Assembly (NCBI GenBank): GCA_003281365.1
Contig: QCCF01000001.1
Coordinates: 310,001-374,000 of the forward strand
Reading direction: 5' to 3'
DNA length: 64,000 bases
Source: Prochlorococcus sp. AG-347-K18
GTDB lineage: Bacteria > Cyanobacteriota > Cyanobacteriia > PCC-6307 > Cyanobiaceae
The translations under genes were made by a program, and so were the position numbers. The notes under the pieces are model-generated. The model was not told where the DNA came from. It made no database searches and saw nothing but the letters and a program-made list of their open reading frames with translations. Of the stretch, positions 35,802-44,705 are shown piece by piece (position 1 is the stretch's first letter; every line of letters starts with the position of its first letter).

Positions 35802-36926
35802 TTACCTTATTAAGTACTTTATCCATCTACAATCAATCCCACCATTACTAATAGGAATTTTCAATGAAGATTTCATCTTCAAATATTTTGTTAGTTTTGG
35901 ATTGCCACTTAACAGCCAAAATTGCCAACCTGAAAAGTTTTTCTTTAGGTAGTTGCCAATTTGTTCATATAAATAAATTAATTGTTTTTCATCTCCCAAT
36001 TTTTTTCCATAAGGAGGATTACAGATAATTATCCCAGATTTACATTTTAATTGGAGTTCTAAAAAATCATTATTTATGAGTTCAATATAATTTTCTAGTC
36101 CTGCCAGCGATGTATTTACTTTCGCCTGCTGAAAAACCTTTTTATTTATTTCGCAGCCTATGATTTTAGGTAATTTTTCATAATTTATAATTTTATTTTT
36201 TGCCTTATTTTTTTCATTGAGATAAATATCTCTCCTAAAGTCTAACCAATTCTCAAAAAGATATACTTGATCAATATTTATAGGAACTTGAAGAAATTTG
36301 TTAACTGCCTCAATCAAAAAAGTTCCTGAGCCACACATAATATCAATTAAAGGGACTTTGCCATTCCAATGAGTCATATTTATCAATCCAGAAGCTAAAT
36401 TTTCTTTCAAAGGTGCATTTCCAACTGCTGGTCTATAGCCTCGTTTGTGCAAGCTTTCCACACTACTTTGAAGACTAATTATTGCTTTATTATTGTTTAA
36501 ATGAAGATGAATTATTAAATCAGGATTATCTAAAGAAATATTTGATCTTTTATTCCAAGCTGCTTGTTGCAAATCAGTTATAGAATTTTTAACTTCGAGA
36601 GCAGTAAAATGTGTATGACTTAAAGAAGATGTTCTTCCAGTTACTTGAACATTAAAAGTTTTGTCATAGTGCAACCATCTTAACCAGTCAAATGAATCTT
36701 TAACTCCCTCATATAAAGATTTCTTATCAAAGCAGTTAAAACTTGCAATTTCTCTATAAAAACGAAAAGCCAATCTGGAATAGAAATGAATTCGGTAAAA
36801 AGTGTCAAACTCACATTCAAAATTAATAAATCTTTTATAAGTATTAATATTAAACCCACCTAAATTTGAAATTTCTTCAGCTAAATCTTTCTCAAGTCCC
36901 TCTGGAACTGATGCAACTACGTTCAT
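35802..36926 (-). CDS. THUMP-domain RNA N2-guanine methyltransferase (RlmL/UPF0020 family)
   Basis: The 374-residue protein has an N-terminal ferredoxin-like/THUMP region (1-155) and a Rossmann SAM-dependent methyltransferase domain. MCGSGTFLIEA is the SAM-binding motif and CNPPYGKK is the N6/N2-methyltransferase catalytic motif near residue 304. The family methylates 23S rRNA or tRNA guanines, but the exact target is not certain from sequence. It stands directly upstream of ssrA, divergent from it. Confidence 0.9.
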   Translation of the reverse strand: MNVVASVPEGLEKDLAEEISNLGGFNINTYKRFINFECEFDTFYRIHFYSRLAFRFYREIASFNCFDKKSLYEGVKDSFDWLRWLHYDKTFNVQVTGRTSSLSHTHFTALEVKNSITDLQQAAWNKRSNISLDNPDLIIHLHLNNNKAIISLQSSVESLHKRGYRPAVGNAPLKENLASGLINMTHWNGKVPLIDIMCGSGTFLIEAVNKFLQVPINIDQVYLFENWLDFRRDIYLNEKNKAKNKIINYEKLPKIIGCEINKKVFQQAKVNTSLAGLENYIELINNDFLELQLKCKSGIIICNPPYGKKLGDEKQLIYLYEQIGNYLKKNFSGWQFWLLSGNPKLTKYLKMKSSLKIPISNGGIDCRWIKYLIR

Positions 36927-36980
36927 AAACTATAAAAACCTAATAAAAAAACTATTCAATATACATTTTGCCTGTCAGAA

Positions 36981-36987
36981 TATAAAT
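36981..36987 (+). promoter_or_regulatory. Candidate -10 element of ssrA
   Basis: TATAAAT at 36981-36987 lies about 8 nt before the first bases expected in the acceptor piece of the tmRNA (near 36995). No convincing -35 hexamer is at the right distance, which is common in cyanobacteria. Confidence 0.45.
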
Positions 36988-36994
36988 GTCCAAT

Positions 36995-37247
36995 AGGACT
37001 AGGTGATCTCAACCGATGCTTCGGACAGCGGTTCGATTCCGCTCAACTCCACTTTTGGGGTTGTAATGGTTTCGACGGGGCATAAGGAAGGTGACTGAAG
37101 CCGGCTCGGTTAGAGCAAAAACACAAACGCTAACAAAATCGTTAGTTTCTCCCGTCAAACAGCATTAGTTGCTGCTTGATCCTTAAGGAGATGGGGTCAT
37201 ATCAGCCTTATCAACCAAATGATACGCGGAGCCTGGAAGGACTCCAC
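36995..37247 (+). ncRNA. ssrA: Circularly permuted (two-piece) tmRNA
   Basis: The T-arm and 3' acceptor strand (GCGGTTCGATTCCGC then TCAACTCCA, ending at 37051) come before the 5' acceptor strand GGGGTTG (37057-37063), the reverse of the usual order. GGGGTTG pairs with CAACTCC. A CTTTT spacer separates the parts and would be cut out, leaving acceptor and coding RNAs held together by base pairing. The tag frame runs from the resume codon GCT at 37129 to TGA at 37177-37179 and encodes ANKIVSFSRQTALVAA. CCA is encoded at 37049-37051. The 3' end near 37247 is followed by a T-run. Confidence 0.96.
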
Positions 37248-37253
37248 TTTTTT
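37228..37253 (+). terminator. Weak terminator-like hairpin and T-run after ssrA
   Basis: GGAG at 37228-37231 can pair with CTCC at 37242-37245, with an imperfect inner stem, and six T residues follow at 37248-37253. Part of this stem may instead belong to the mature coding RNA, so its role as a terminator is a guess. Confidence 0.35.
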
Positions 37254-37407
37254 AAATAACTAAAAGGTTGTAGTGGATAATTTATTAGTTTGTAAATATT
37301 GCTGCAATTGCTTGTATTAAAAAGAATTTTTTGAATTTTATGAGTATAAATACTGAGAAGATAAGTTTTAAATTAATTTATCTTATTAAAAACTCCAAGA
37401 ATGCAAA

Positions 37408-37545
37408 ATGGAACCTAATAAAAAGCTAAATGATCTGATAATAAATCTCAGGCCTAAAGTTATTAGATTCACTGGTGAAAAATTTCCCACTGAACTATGG
37501 AATAGTAGTTGTCAAATAAAAAAAAATAAGAAGATATCTACCTAG
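37408..37545 (+). CDS. Small basic protein, 45 aa, hypothetical
   Basis: The frame starts with an ATG at 37408 and gives a 45-residue, lysine-rich protein with an internal hydrophobic strand (LNDLIINLRPKVIRF) and a TELWNSS segment. It lies alone between ssrA and the convergent aldo/keto reductase gene, in an otherwise unused 300-bp stretch. No membrane helix and no family I know. It is supported only by length and composition and could be a chance frame. Confidence 0.4.
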   Translation: MEPNKKLNDLIINLRPKVIRFTGEKFPTELWNSSCQIKKNKKIST

Positions 37546-37553
37546 AAATTTAA

Positions 37554-38528
37554 TTAAATACTAGAAAAAGGATTTTTAGGAATTTTTTTTAAACAATTTT
37601 TTGAAACTTCCTGAAGTTCTTTAAATTCATTTTTATTTAAATTCCAATTTAATACATTCGATACATCTATAACTTGAGATTTTTTTCGCATTCCAACTAG
37701 TGGAATAGTTCCTTGATAACAACACCAATTAATTGCTACTTGCGCTTGGGAAACTGACCTTTGATTCGCAATTCTTTTTAAACACCTCCGTAATTCATAT
37801 GTTGGTTTTTTATAGTTTTCAAATAGAGCATTACGAATAAAACTTTTTTCTTTATTTTTTTCTTTATTCTGTTCTTTATCTGGATCAATACAAAGTATTC
37901 CAAAGCACAAAGGACTATAAGCAAAGAAATCAATATTATTTTCTTCACAAATTTTTTTTACCTGATATTGTTTTTCTAAATCGGGAGCAAGCAAAGAAAA
38001 CTGTATCTGAACGTTTTTTAGGCTCTGATCTCTTTTTGCCAAGAAATTAATTAATTTCGTCAATCTTTTTGGGCCTATATTTGATATGCCGATTTGAAAA
38101 TCAAAGCCTTGATCTTTTAAATCGCAAAGATTATTCAATAGCCCTAATTCTTGCCAAGGATTGTATTTTGCAGTTGACCAATGTAATTGCACTATATCTA
38201 ACTTGTTATTAAGTCTTTCTAAGCTTTTCAAAAAAGGTTTATTAAAACCTCTGTCACCGATTCTCCACGGATAAGGTGCAAGTTTGGTTGCGACTTGAAT
38301 TCTTTTTTTCTTTACTGAAGGAGTATTTTGTAAAAATTTGCCTATCAATAATTCGCTTCTACCCTGAAGATTCCCGGTGCCGTAAGAATCTGCAGTATCA
38401 ATTAGGTCGAAACCTCTTCGCAACGCTTCATTATATGTCTCAAGTAAATCATCGTCATTTGTAGATTGATAATTCCAAAAAAGCTTATTCCCCCAAGACC
38501 AAGTTCCTAATCCGATTCTTTTCTTCAC
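37554..38528 (-). CDS. Aldo/keto reductase
   Basis: The 324-residue protein has the TIM-barrel aldo/keto reductase pattern: FDLIDTADSYGTG with catalytic D44 and Y49, the lysine in VATKLAP (near residue 80) and the histidine in VQLHWST. The NADPH-binding region at the C-terminal end (GMRKKSQVIDV) is conserved. These soluble enzymes reduce aldehydes and ketones with NADPH; the substrate is unknown. It is related to the plant pyridoxal-reductase-like group in overall form, but I do not assign this. Confidence 0.88.
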   Translation of the reverse strand: MKKRIGLGTWSWGNKLFWNYQSTNDDDLLETYNEALRRGFDLIDTADSYGTGNLQGRSELLIGKFLQNTPSVKKKRIQVATKLAPYPWRIGDRGFNKPFLKSLERLNNKLDIVQLHWSTAKYNPWQELGLLNNLCDLKDQGFDFQIGISNIGPKRLTKLINFLAKRDQSLKNVQIQFSLLAPDLEKQYQVKKICEENNIDFFAYSPLCFGILCIDPDKEQNKEKNKEKSFIRNALFENYKKPTYELRRCLKRIANQRSVSQAQVAINWCCYQGTIPLVGMRKKSQVIDVSNVLNWNLNKNEFKELQEVSKNCLKKIPKNPFSSI

Positions 38529-38678
38529 AAGCCTAATTTAATAATGAACTTTATAAGGTTATCTAAAAATATTAACCTCTTTAAAATATTTCAAAAAATA
38601 AGTTTTAAAGGATTAAAGATCAATTTCTCTTGACATTAAGAAATTATTCTCCAAAGTAAGAGAAATAAAAATAAAAAA

Positions 38679-39350
38679 TTGTTCATTACCGTTTGCGGAC
38701 AAAAAGGAGGCGTGGCCAAGACCTGCACAAGTATTCACCTTGCTAGTGTTTGGCATTCTGAAGGTAAAAAAGTTTGCTTAGTCGATGCTGACAAGAATAG
38801 ATCTGCATTAGCATACGCATCAAGGGGCAATCTTCCATTTCCAGTTTTCCCCGTCAATTCAGCAGCTAAAGCATCAAGATCATCAGAAATTGTAATAACT
38901 GATGGGCAGGCTAGCAGTGATCAAGAAGAACTCAAACACTTAGCGTATGGTTCAGATTTAGTTATCTTACCTACAACTGCAAAAGCGAGATCAGTGGAAT
39001 TAACTGTTGAACTTGCTAATTTATTAAGCAACTTAAAAGTTAACCATGCAGTAGTAATAGTAAAAGTTGATTTTAGACAGCAAAAAGCAGCGCAACAAGC
39101 AAAAGCAGCTCTAGAAAATTTTGGTTTATATGTTTTTGATAAATTTATACCCTTACTTTCAGCATTTGATAAAGCAGAAGCCTCTGGAAATGCTGTATTT
39201 GAAGCTGTAGACGATTTAGGCAGGTCAGATCCTCGTCGAATGACGGGCTGGTCTGCCTATTGTTCAATTGCCTCACAAATTCCATGCCTGATTTCGAAGC
39301 CCTTATCCGACACCAGCAACTTAAAAAACCAACAACCAGTCAGCGCTTAA
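38679..39350 (+). CDS. ParA/MinD-type P-loop ATPase
   Basis: The 223-residue protein has a deviant Walker A motif KGGVAKTCTS (residues 9-18), a conserved DADKNRSA segment (Walker A-prime region) and a Walker B-like LVILPT in place of the usual D-x-P form. It is a small cytosolic ParA-type ATPase and should dimerise on ATP binding. No parB gene or parS site follows. It starts at TTG (38679), because the glycine-rich loop begins only eight codons later and no ATG lies in frame upstream. It overlaps the following gene by 67 nt. Confidence 0.85.
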   Translation: MFITVCGQKGGVAKTCTSIHLASVWHSEGKKVCLVDADKNRSALAYASRGNLPFPVFPVNSAAKASRSSEIVITDGQASSDQEELKHLAYGSDLVILPTTAKARSVELTVELANLLSNLKVNHAVVIVKVDFRQQKAAQQAKAALENFGLYVFDKFIPLLSAFDKAEASGNAVFEAVDDLGRSDPRRMTGWSAYCSIASQIPCLISKPLSDTSNLKNQQPVSA

Positions 39351-39532
39351 AAGTAATAGATTCTCCTAATTTTAAAGAAGAAGAAGCAAAAAATGAAGAA
39401 AAAATAATTAGACCATCTGGATTATTAGTTAATTCTTTTGGTGGTTTTATAGGTTCCGTAATTGGAACTTTAACAATACTGTTTCTCTATATAAATGAAT
39501 ATCTACCAATAGATTTACTAAAAATTAAGTAG
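39284..39532 (+). CDS. Small C-terminally anchored membrane protein overlapping the ParA-like gene
   Basis: The ATG at 39284 (MPDFEALIRH) opens an 82-residue frame, the first 67 nt inside the ParA-like gene in another frame. The N-terminal 50 residues are polar and charged; one membrane helix (GGFIGSVIGTLTILFLYI) precedes a short C-terminal tail. The gene ends 8 nt inside the argJ end on the other strand. Overlap and common direction suggest translational coupling, and possibly a membrane partner for the ATPase. The family is unknown. Confidence 0.55.
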   Translation: MPDFEALIRHQQLKKPTTSQRLKVIDSPNFKEEEAKNEEKIIRPSGLLVNSFGGFIGSVIGTLTILFLYINEYLPIDLLKIK

Positions 39533-40763
39533 TATACTCCGAGTTTATTTCAATATACTTTTTAGAAAGATCGCACCCCCAAGCTGTGCCTTTCGATTCG
39601 CCAGAATTTAGATTAATCATAATTTTTACGATATCATCAACTAAATATCTTCCTATCATTCTTGACTTTATATAGTTGGTGACTTTTTGTGAATCATATT
39701 TATTTAACTTGCCGCTTTCCAGAATCTGAGCATTACCTATAAACAAATCAACTTGATTTAAATTAAATTTAACTCCAGAATTACCAGCAGCTGAAATGAT
39801 TCTTCCCCAATTAGGATCACAGCCATGTATTGCAGTTTTTACCAATGCAGAATTACAAATAGATTTAGCAACCATAATTGCATCATCGGTATTTTTTGCT
39901 CCTTTAACCAAAACTTCTATTAAACAATTTGCTCCCTCTCCATCTCTTGCAATGTTTTTTGCCAAGTATTGACAAACAATATCAATTCCTTTTTGGATAA
40001 TTGGGAAAAACCTTTGTTCAATTTTCTCTCCTGTATTTATTGCAACAAAAGAATCATTTGTGCTTGTCTCTCCATCAACTGATATTGCATTAAAAGATTT
40101 TTTTACCGCAATAGAAATCATTTTGTCCCATTCTTCTTTTTGAATACCAGCATCACAGGTTAAAAAAGCAAGCATTGTTGCCATGTTGGGGTAAATCATT
40201 CCTGAACCTTTTGCAAATCCTGCTATTTTAACTTTTCTACCTTGAATAATCGTTTCTATTAAAACTTTTTTCAAAGTCAAATCAGTAGTTAAAATTGCTT
40301 CTGCTGCATTTTGAAAATTATTAACCTTTAAATCATTAACTAAATTAGGTAAATTTTTTACCAAATTATTTATTTGTATCGGAACACCAATTACACCAGT
40401 TGAACACATTAAAACCTCTTCTTCCTTTATTCCTAAAAGTTCCGCAATCATTCCCGTAGCAGTTTGAAAATGTTGAATTCCAAGATCTCCTGTACATGCA
40501 TTTGCTTGACCAGAATTAATTAGTATTGCTCGTAAAAAACCTGAAGTTGTGTTAATCCGTTCCTCACAAATATCAACACATGAAGCGCGAACTATTGATT
40601 GGGTAAACATTCCACTAAAAATACTTCCTTTTGGAGCGAGTATAAGTGCTAAATCTTTTTTATTAGAAGCTTTTAATCCTGCAGATATCCCAGCAAAAAG
40701 AAACCCCTTAGGTGTTACCTTACTGTCATCAACAAACGACCAATTGGAATCTAACTGGCTCAA
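39525..40763 (-). CDS. argJ: Glutamate N-acetyltransferase / amino-acid acetyltransferase
   Basis: The 412-residue protein recycles the acetyl group between N-acetylornithine and glutamate in arginine synthesis. It is made as a precursor that cuts itself before the catalytic threonine in the motif PNMATMLAF (near residue 190), which is seen here. The SGQANACTG and GEGANCLIEV segments and the C-terminal GRYLVDDI are all typical. The end overlaps the small membrane protein gene by 8 nt. Confidence 0.95.
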   Translation of the reverse strand: MSQLDSNWSFVDDSKVTPKGFLFAGISAGLKASNKKDLALILAPKGSIFSGMFTQSIVRASCVDICEERINTTSGFLRAILINSGQANACTGDLGIQHFQTATGMIAELLGIKEEEVLMCSTGVIGVPIQINNLVKNLPNLVNDLKVNNFQNAAEAILTTDLTLKKVLIETIIQGRKVKIAGFAKGSGMIYPNMATMLAFLTCDAGIQKEEWDKMISIAVKKSFNAISVDGETSTNDSFVAINTGEKIEQRFFPIIQKGIDIVCQYLAKNIARDGEGANCLIEVLVKGAKNTDDAIMVAKSICNSALVKTAIHGCDPNWGRIISAAGNSGVKFNLNQVDLFIGNAQILESGKLNKYDSQKVTNYIKSRMIGRYLVDDIVKIMINLNSGESKGTAWGCDLSKKYIEINSEYTT

Positions 40764-40838
40764 ACTTTTTGGTATTTTAGTTCATATTAACTACTCTTTA
40801 ATACTAAAGAAACAGGTAATTAGATTATTATTAATTAT

Positions 40839-41456
40839 ATGGATATTCATCAAAAATCAAAAAACAACCAAAGAAGAATTGGTTTAACAGGAGGTATTGC
40901 CAGTGGGAAGTCAACCATAACTAATTATATTAGTAAACATAAAAACATCCCAATATTAGATGCTGATAATTTATCAAGAGAATTAATCAAACCCAACACT
41001 TATGGATATAAGAAAATATTAGATTATTTTGGCAATAAAATTATTGATAATAAGAACAAATCAGAAAAAGCAATAAACAGAAAACTTTTAAGAAACATTA
41101 TTTTTAAAAATGCAGAAAGTAAAGAATGGATTGAAAAGCTACTTCATCCATTAATTAAAGAAAAAATGATAGAAGAATGCAGTAAATACAAAAATAATCA
41201 AACTATAATATTGGTTATTCCATTATTATTTGAGGCAAAATTCGAAGATATTTGCACTGAAATATGGCTAGTTAAATGTCCTAAAGAATTACAGAAAAAA
41301 AGACTTATCACAAGAGATAAAATTAGCGAGAAAGAAGCATATTACTCAATAAATCTTCAATTAAGTTTTGAAGAAAAAAGAAAATTTTCTGACATTATTT
41401 TAGATAATTCAGATGATCAAAATAAATGGATTAAGACAATAAGTAAGATTCTTTAA
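40839..41456 (+). CDS. coaE: Dephospho-CoA kinase
   Basis: The 205-residue kinase performs the last step of coenzyme A synthesis. The P-loop GGIASGKST lies at residues 18-26, followed by DADNLSREL, the HPLI region and a lid with KRLITRDK. The N-terminus is a little longer than average, and the ATG at 40839 is the only good start before the loop. It lies 75 bp from argJ, divergent, and converges with gatB. Confidence 0.93.
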   Translation: MDIHQKSKNNQRRIGLTGGIASGKSTITNYISKHKNIPILDADNLSRELIKPNTYGYKKILDYFGNKIIDNKNKSEKAINRKLLRNIIFKNAESKEWIEKLLHPLIKEKMIEECSKYKNNQTIILVIPLLFEAKFEDICTEIWLVKCPKELQKKRLITRDKISEKEAYYSINLQLSFEEKRKFSDIILDNSDDQNKWIKTISKIL

Positions 41457-41459
41457 GCT

Positions 41460-42932
41460 TTAGCTATTCAATTTTTCTGAAAGAAGTTTATTAGCAAGTT
41501 TAGGATCAGCTTTACCTCTTGTTCTTTTCATTAGTTGACCAACAAAAAAACCAAGTAATTTAGTTTTACCATTTCTAAATGCTTGAACCTCATCTGGATG
41601 TTCAATTATAAGTTGATCAATTATCGGTAAAATACTTGAAGAATCAGATATCATAGCCAACCCTTTTTCTTCAACTAATTTTTTCGGAGAAATATTTTTT
41701 TGAATTAGTTCAGGTAAAATTTCTTTTGCAATTTTTCCACTAATAGTGCTATTTGAAATCATACTAATCATTTCAGCAAGATTTTCAGGACTAAGTTTTA
41801 AGTCACTAAAACTTAGTTTATTTGCTTTTAAATAGCCCACAATATCACTTGTTACCCAATTTGAAGCTAGCTTGGCATCAGCACCATTAGCTACTGTTTT
41901 TTCAAAAAAGTTTGCCATGTTAATTTCATCAGAAATTACCCTTGCATCATATACAGATAATCCAAATTCACTTACGTATTTATTTCTTTTCTTTGAAGGT
42001 AATTCTGGTAATTCTTTTAACCATATATCTTTTTGGGATTTTGTTATTTCAATTGGCCCTAAGTCAGGATCAGGAAAATATCTATAGTCACTGCTGCCTT
42101 CTTTCATTCTCATACTTTTTGTTAATTGCTTGGCTTCATCCCATAACCTTGTTTCTTGGAAAATTTTTCCTCCATTTTCATAAACTTCTATTTGTCTGGC
42201 TATTTCGTAATCACAAGCCTTTTGAATTGCTGAAAATGAATTCATATTCTTTATTTCCACTTTGGTTCCGAAAGGCGCATTCGGTCCTTTTCTAACTGAA
42301 ATATTGACATCACAGCGCAATGAACCCTCTTGCATATTTCCATCTGATACGCCTAGATATCTAACTGTTCTTCTAATCTCTGAAGCATATTCAGATGCCT
42401 CTTTACCTGATCTAATATCTGGTTTACTAACAATCTCACAAAGTGCTATTCCGGCACGATTGTAATCGACTAAAGAATACTTAGAACCAGCTAATCTGTC
42501 ACTACCTGAATGGACTAGTTTTCCGGCGTCTTCCTCCATATGTAGCCTTTCTATACCAATTTTTTTGATATAAGGTTTTTTATCCTTTTCAATTATTTCT
42601 ACCTCTAACCAGCCATTTTCAGCTAGCGGCTCATCAAATTGTGAAATTTGATAATTTTTAGGTAGGTCAGGATAAAAATATTGTTTTCTATCAAACTTAC
42701 AATGTTCTGCAACATTTAAATTTAATGCTAAAGAAGTTTTTACAGCATACTCAAGAACAGTCTCATTCAAAACTGGAAGGGTTCCTGGTAACCCACAAAC
42801 TATAGGATCTATATGAGTATTAGGGGCATCACCAAAAGCTGTTGAAGCAGATGTGAATATTTTACTTTTCGTATTAAGCTGTACATGAGTTTCCAAACCA
42901 ATAACAGCTTCCCAAGATTCCAAATTTTTCAT
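41460..42932 (-). CDS. gatB: Aspartyl/glutamyl-tRNA amidotransferase subunit B
   Basis: The frame opens at 42989, but the ATG at 42930-42932 (MKNLESWEAVIGLETHVQL) matches the family start and gives 490 residues. GatB forms the core of the GatCAB complex that turns Glu-tRNA-Gln into Gln-tRNA-Gln. CGLPGTLPVLN, the metal/ammonia channel residues, the LHMEEDAGK segment and the C-terminal YqeY-like tail (RNGKTKLLGFFVGQLMKRTRGKADP) are present. The other subunits are elsewhere. Confidence 0.96.
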   Translation of the reverse strand: MKNLESWEAVIGLETHVQLNTKSKIFTSASTAFGDAPNTHIDPIVCGLPGTLPVLNETVLEYAVKTSLALNLNVAEHCKFDRKQYFYPDLPKNYQISQFDEPLAENGWLEVEIIEKDKKPYIKKIGIERLHMEEDAGKLVHSGSDRLAGSKYSLVDYNRAGIALCEIVSKPDIRSGKEASEYASEIRRTVRYLGVSDGNMQEGSLRCDVNISVRKGPNAPFGTKVEIKNMNSFSAIQKACDYEIARQIEVYENGGKIFQETRLWDEAKQLTKSMRMKEGSSDYRYFPDPDLGPIEITKSQKDIWLKELPELPSKKRNKYVSEFGLSVYDARVISDEINMANFFEKTVANGADAKLASNWVTSDIVGYLKANKLSFSDLKLSPENLAEMISMISNSTISGKIAKEILPELIQKNISPKKLVEEKGLAMISDSSSILPIIDQLIIEHPDEVQAFRNGKTKLLGFFVGQLMKRTRGKADPKLANKLLSEKLNS

Positions 42933-43011
42933 TATCAAAAGTCTCTTTATTAATATTATTGGATATAAAGTAAAAGAAGACCAAAACACAAATAAAAATA
43001 TTAAATATTAA

Positions 43012-44121
43012 ATGACTCAAGAAACAAAAAATTCAATATTAATTATTGGCGGTGGACTTGTAGGCTTATCTATTGCTTATGAATTTTCTAGAAATAACTT
43101 TAAAGTTTTAGTTTTAAGCAAAAACAGAAATGAATCAGCTGGATTTGTTGCTGCAGGAATGTTAGCTACTCACGCTGAAGGGCTCGAAAATGAATTACTA
43201 AAATTTGGACAAGAAAGTCAGAATCTAATTCCAAAGTGGATAAAAAGTATTGAACAAGACAGTAATATTAAATGCGGTTTAAAAAAATGTGGCATAGTAG
43301 TTCCTTTTAAAAATAAAGAAGATCTTGAAAAGTTTCCAACTTATGAATATGGAAAATATTTAAATCACAAAGATATTCAAAAAGAAATTAATGGAATGAA
43401 TTCTGTTTGGAAACATGGTTTACTTTTTGAACAAGATGGTCAAATAGATAACCGAAGAAGACTAATGCGTGCTCTTGAAAGAGCATGCTCCTTGCATGGA
43501 GTCGAATTTCAAGAAGGCTCAGCAGTAGAGGATTTGACATTTGAAAAAAATAAAATTACCGGTGCAACAGTTTTAAGTGCGACTGGAGAACTAAAAAAAA
43601 TTTACTGCGAAAAAGCAATTATATGCAGTGGCGCTTGGAGTAAAAAAATTTTTAATAAGATTCCAGTCTTTCCTGTAAAGGGACAAATGCTATCAATACA
43701 AGGTCCAACAAATTTTTTGAAAAGAGTTATTTTTGGTCAGACAACTTATCTAGTGCCTCGTGATGATGGACTTATTATCGTTGGAGCGACAGTTGAAAAA
43801 GATTCAAAATTTAGTCAGGGTAATACTCCTGATGGAATAAAACTACTTCAAGAAGGCATTCACTCCTTATTACCAGAAGCTATTAATTGGCCACAAATGG
43901 AACATTGGTGGGGATTTAGACCATGCACTCCAGATCTTAAACCAATAATTGGAAAATCAAAAATTGAAAACCTTTTTATCGCTACAGGACATTACAGAAA
44001 TGGAGTTTTATTTTCAGCAATAACAAGTGAACTTCTTTTGAAAATAGTTCAAAATAAAAGTCTCAAAGAAATAGAAAAAATCTTTTTAGAAAAATTTAGT
44101 TTAGATAGATTCGAGATTTAA
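43012..44121 (+). CDS. thiO: Glycine oxidase ThiO-type FAD oxidoreductase
   Basis: The 369-residue flavoprotein begins with a dinucleotide-binding motif IIGGGLVGLSIA and ends with the DAO-family segment GLIATGHYRNGVL (here NLFIATGHYRNGVL). HWWGFRPCTPDLKPIIG is the usual ThiO-type substrate pocket. It would oxidise glycine to iminoglycine for the thiazole part of thiamin. No TPP-riboswitch-like structure was seen upstream. Other thiamin genes are not present here. Confidence 0.85.
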   Translation: MTQETKNSILIIGGGLVGLSIAYEFSRNNFKVLVLSKNRNESAGFVAAGMLATHAEGLENELLKFGQESQNLIPKWIKSIEQDSNIKCGLKKCGIVVPFKNKEDLEKFPTYEYGKYLNHKDIQKEINGMNSVWKHGLLFEQDGQIDNRRRLMRALERACSLHGVEFQEGSAVEDLTFEKNKITGATVLSATGELKKIYCEKAIICSGAWSKKIFNKIPVFPVKGQMLSIQGPTNFLKRVIFGQTTYLVPRDDGLIIVGATVEKDSKFSQGNTPDGIKLLQEGIHSLLPEAINWPQMEHWWGFRPCTPDLKPIIGKSKIENLFIATGHYRNGVLFSAITSELLLKIVQNKSLKEIEKIFLEKFSLDRFEI

Positions 44122-44124
44122 ATT

Positions 44125-44583
44125 TTAATTTTCAGTTCGCCATTTCAAATCAGAAGCTTCCCACTCACATAATTCCTCTTCGTTAAACCATAGATCAATT
44201 TCAAATTTTGCTGTATCGACTCCATCAGAACCATGAATAATATTCCTCCCAATATCAATAGCTAAATCACCTCTAATTGTTCCAGGCTCTGCTTCAAGAG
44301 GTTTTGTTGCGCCTATTAATTTTCTAGCACTGAGAATAACTCCTGTGCCTTCCCAAACCATTGCTACAACAGGTCCACTTGAAATAAAGTCTACTAAATC
44401 ACCAAAAAAGGGTCTTTCTCTATGCACTCCATAGTGATTTTGAGCAAGATCTTTTGAGGGGATTAATTGTTTTAGACCAACCAATTTAAATCCTTTTTTT
44501 TCAAATCTGCCAATAATCTCAGCAACATATCCTCTTTGAACTCCATCTGGTTTAATTGCAATAAAAGTTCTCTCTTTTGTCAT
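44125..44583 (-). CDS. ndk: Nucleoside diphosphate kinase
   Basis: The 152-residue enzyme transfers phosphate between nucleoside di- and triphosphates. The phospho-histidine is H117 in NIIHGSD, with the Kpn loop ([12 protein letters not shown]) and the N-terminal [14 protein letters not shown] typical and complete. The ATG at 44583 gives the usual start. Confidence 0.97.
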   Translation of the reverse strand: MTKERTFIAIKPDGVQRGYVAEIIGRFEKKGFKLVGLKQLIPSKDLAQNHYGVHRERPFFGDLVDFISSGPVVAMVWEGTGVILSARKLIGATKPLEAEPGTIRGDLAIDIGRNIIHGSDGVDTAKFEIDLWFNEEELCEWEASDLKWRTEN

Positions 44584-44705
44584 TTAATTAATTAGCACTC
44601 TATGTATATTCAACTTTTGGGTGGTAACTTGGCAAGTAATCATTAAAATAAAAGATATTGTTTTGAATAATTTTCAAAAACATTTCTTAAATAAGAAAAC
44701 ATAAA

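Noticed and set aside
43012-43060. TPP riboswitch upstream of thiO
   Set aside because: Only 22 bp separates thiO from the end of the divergent gatB N-terminal region with no THI-box-like CTGAGA sequence, so no riboswitch is supported.
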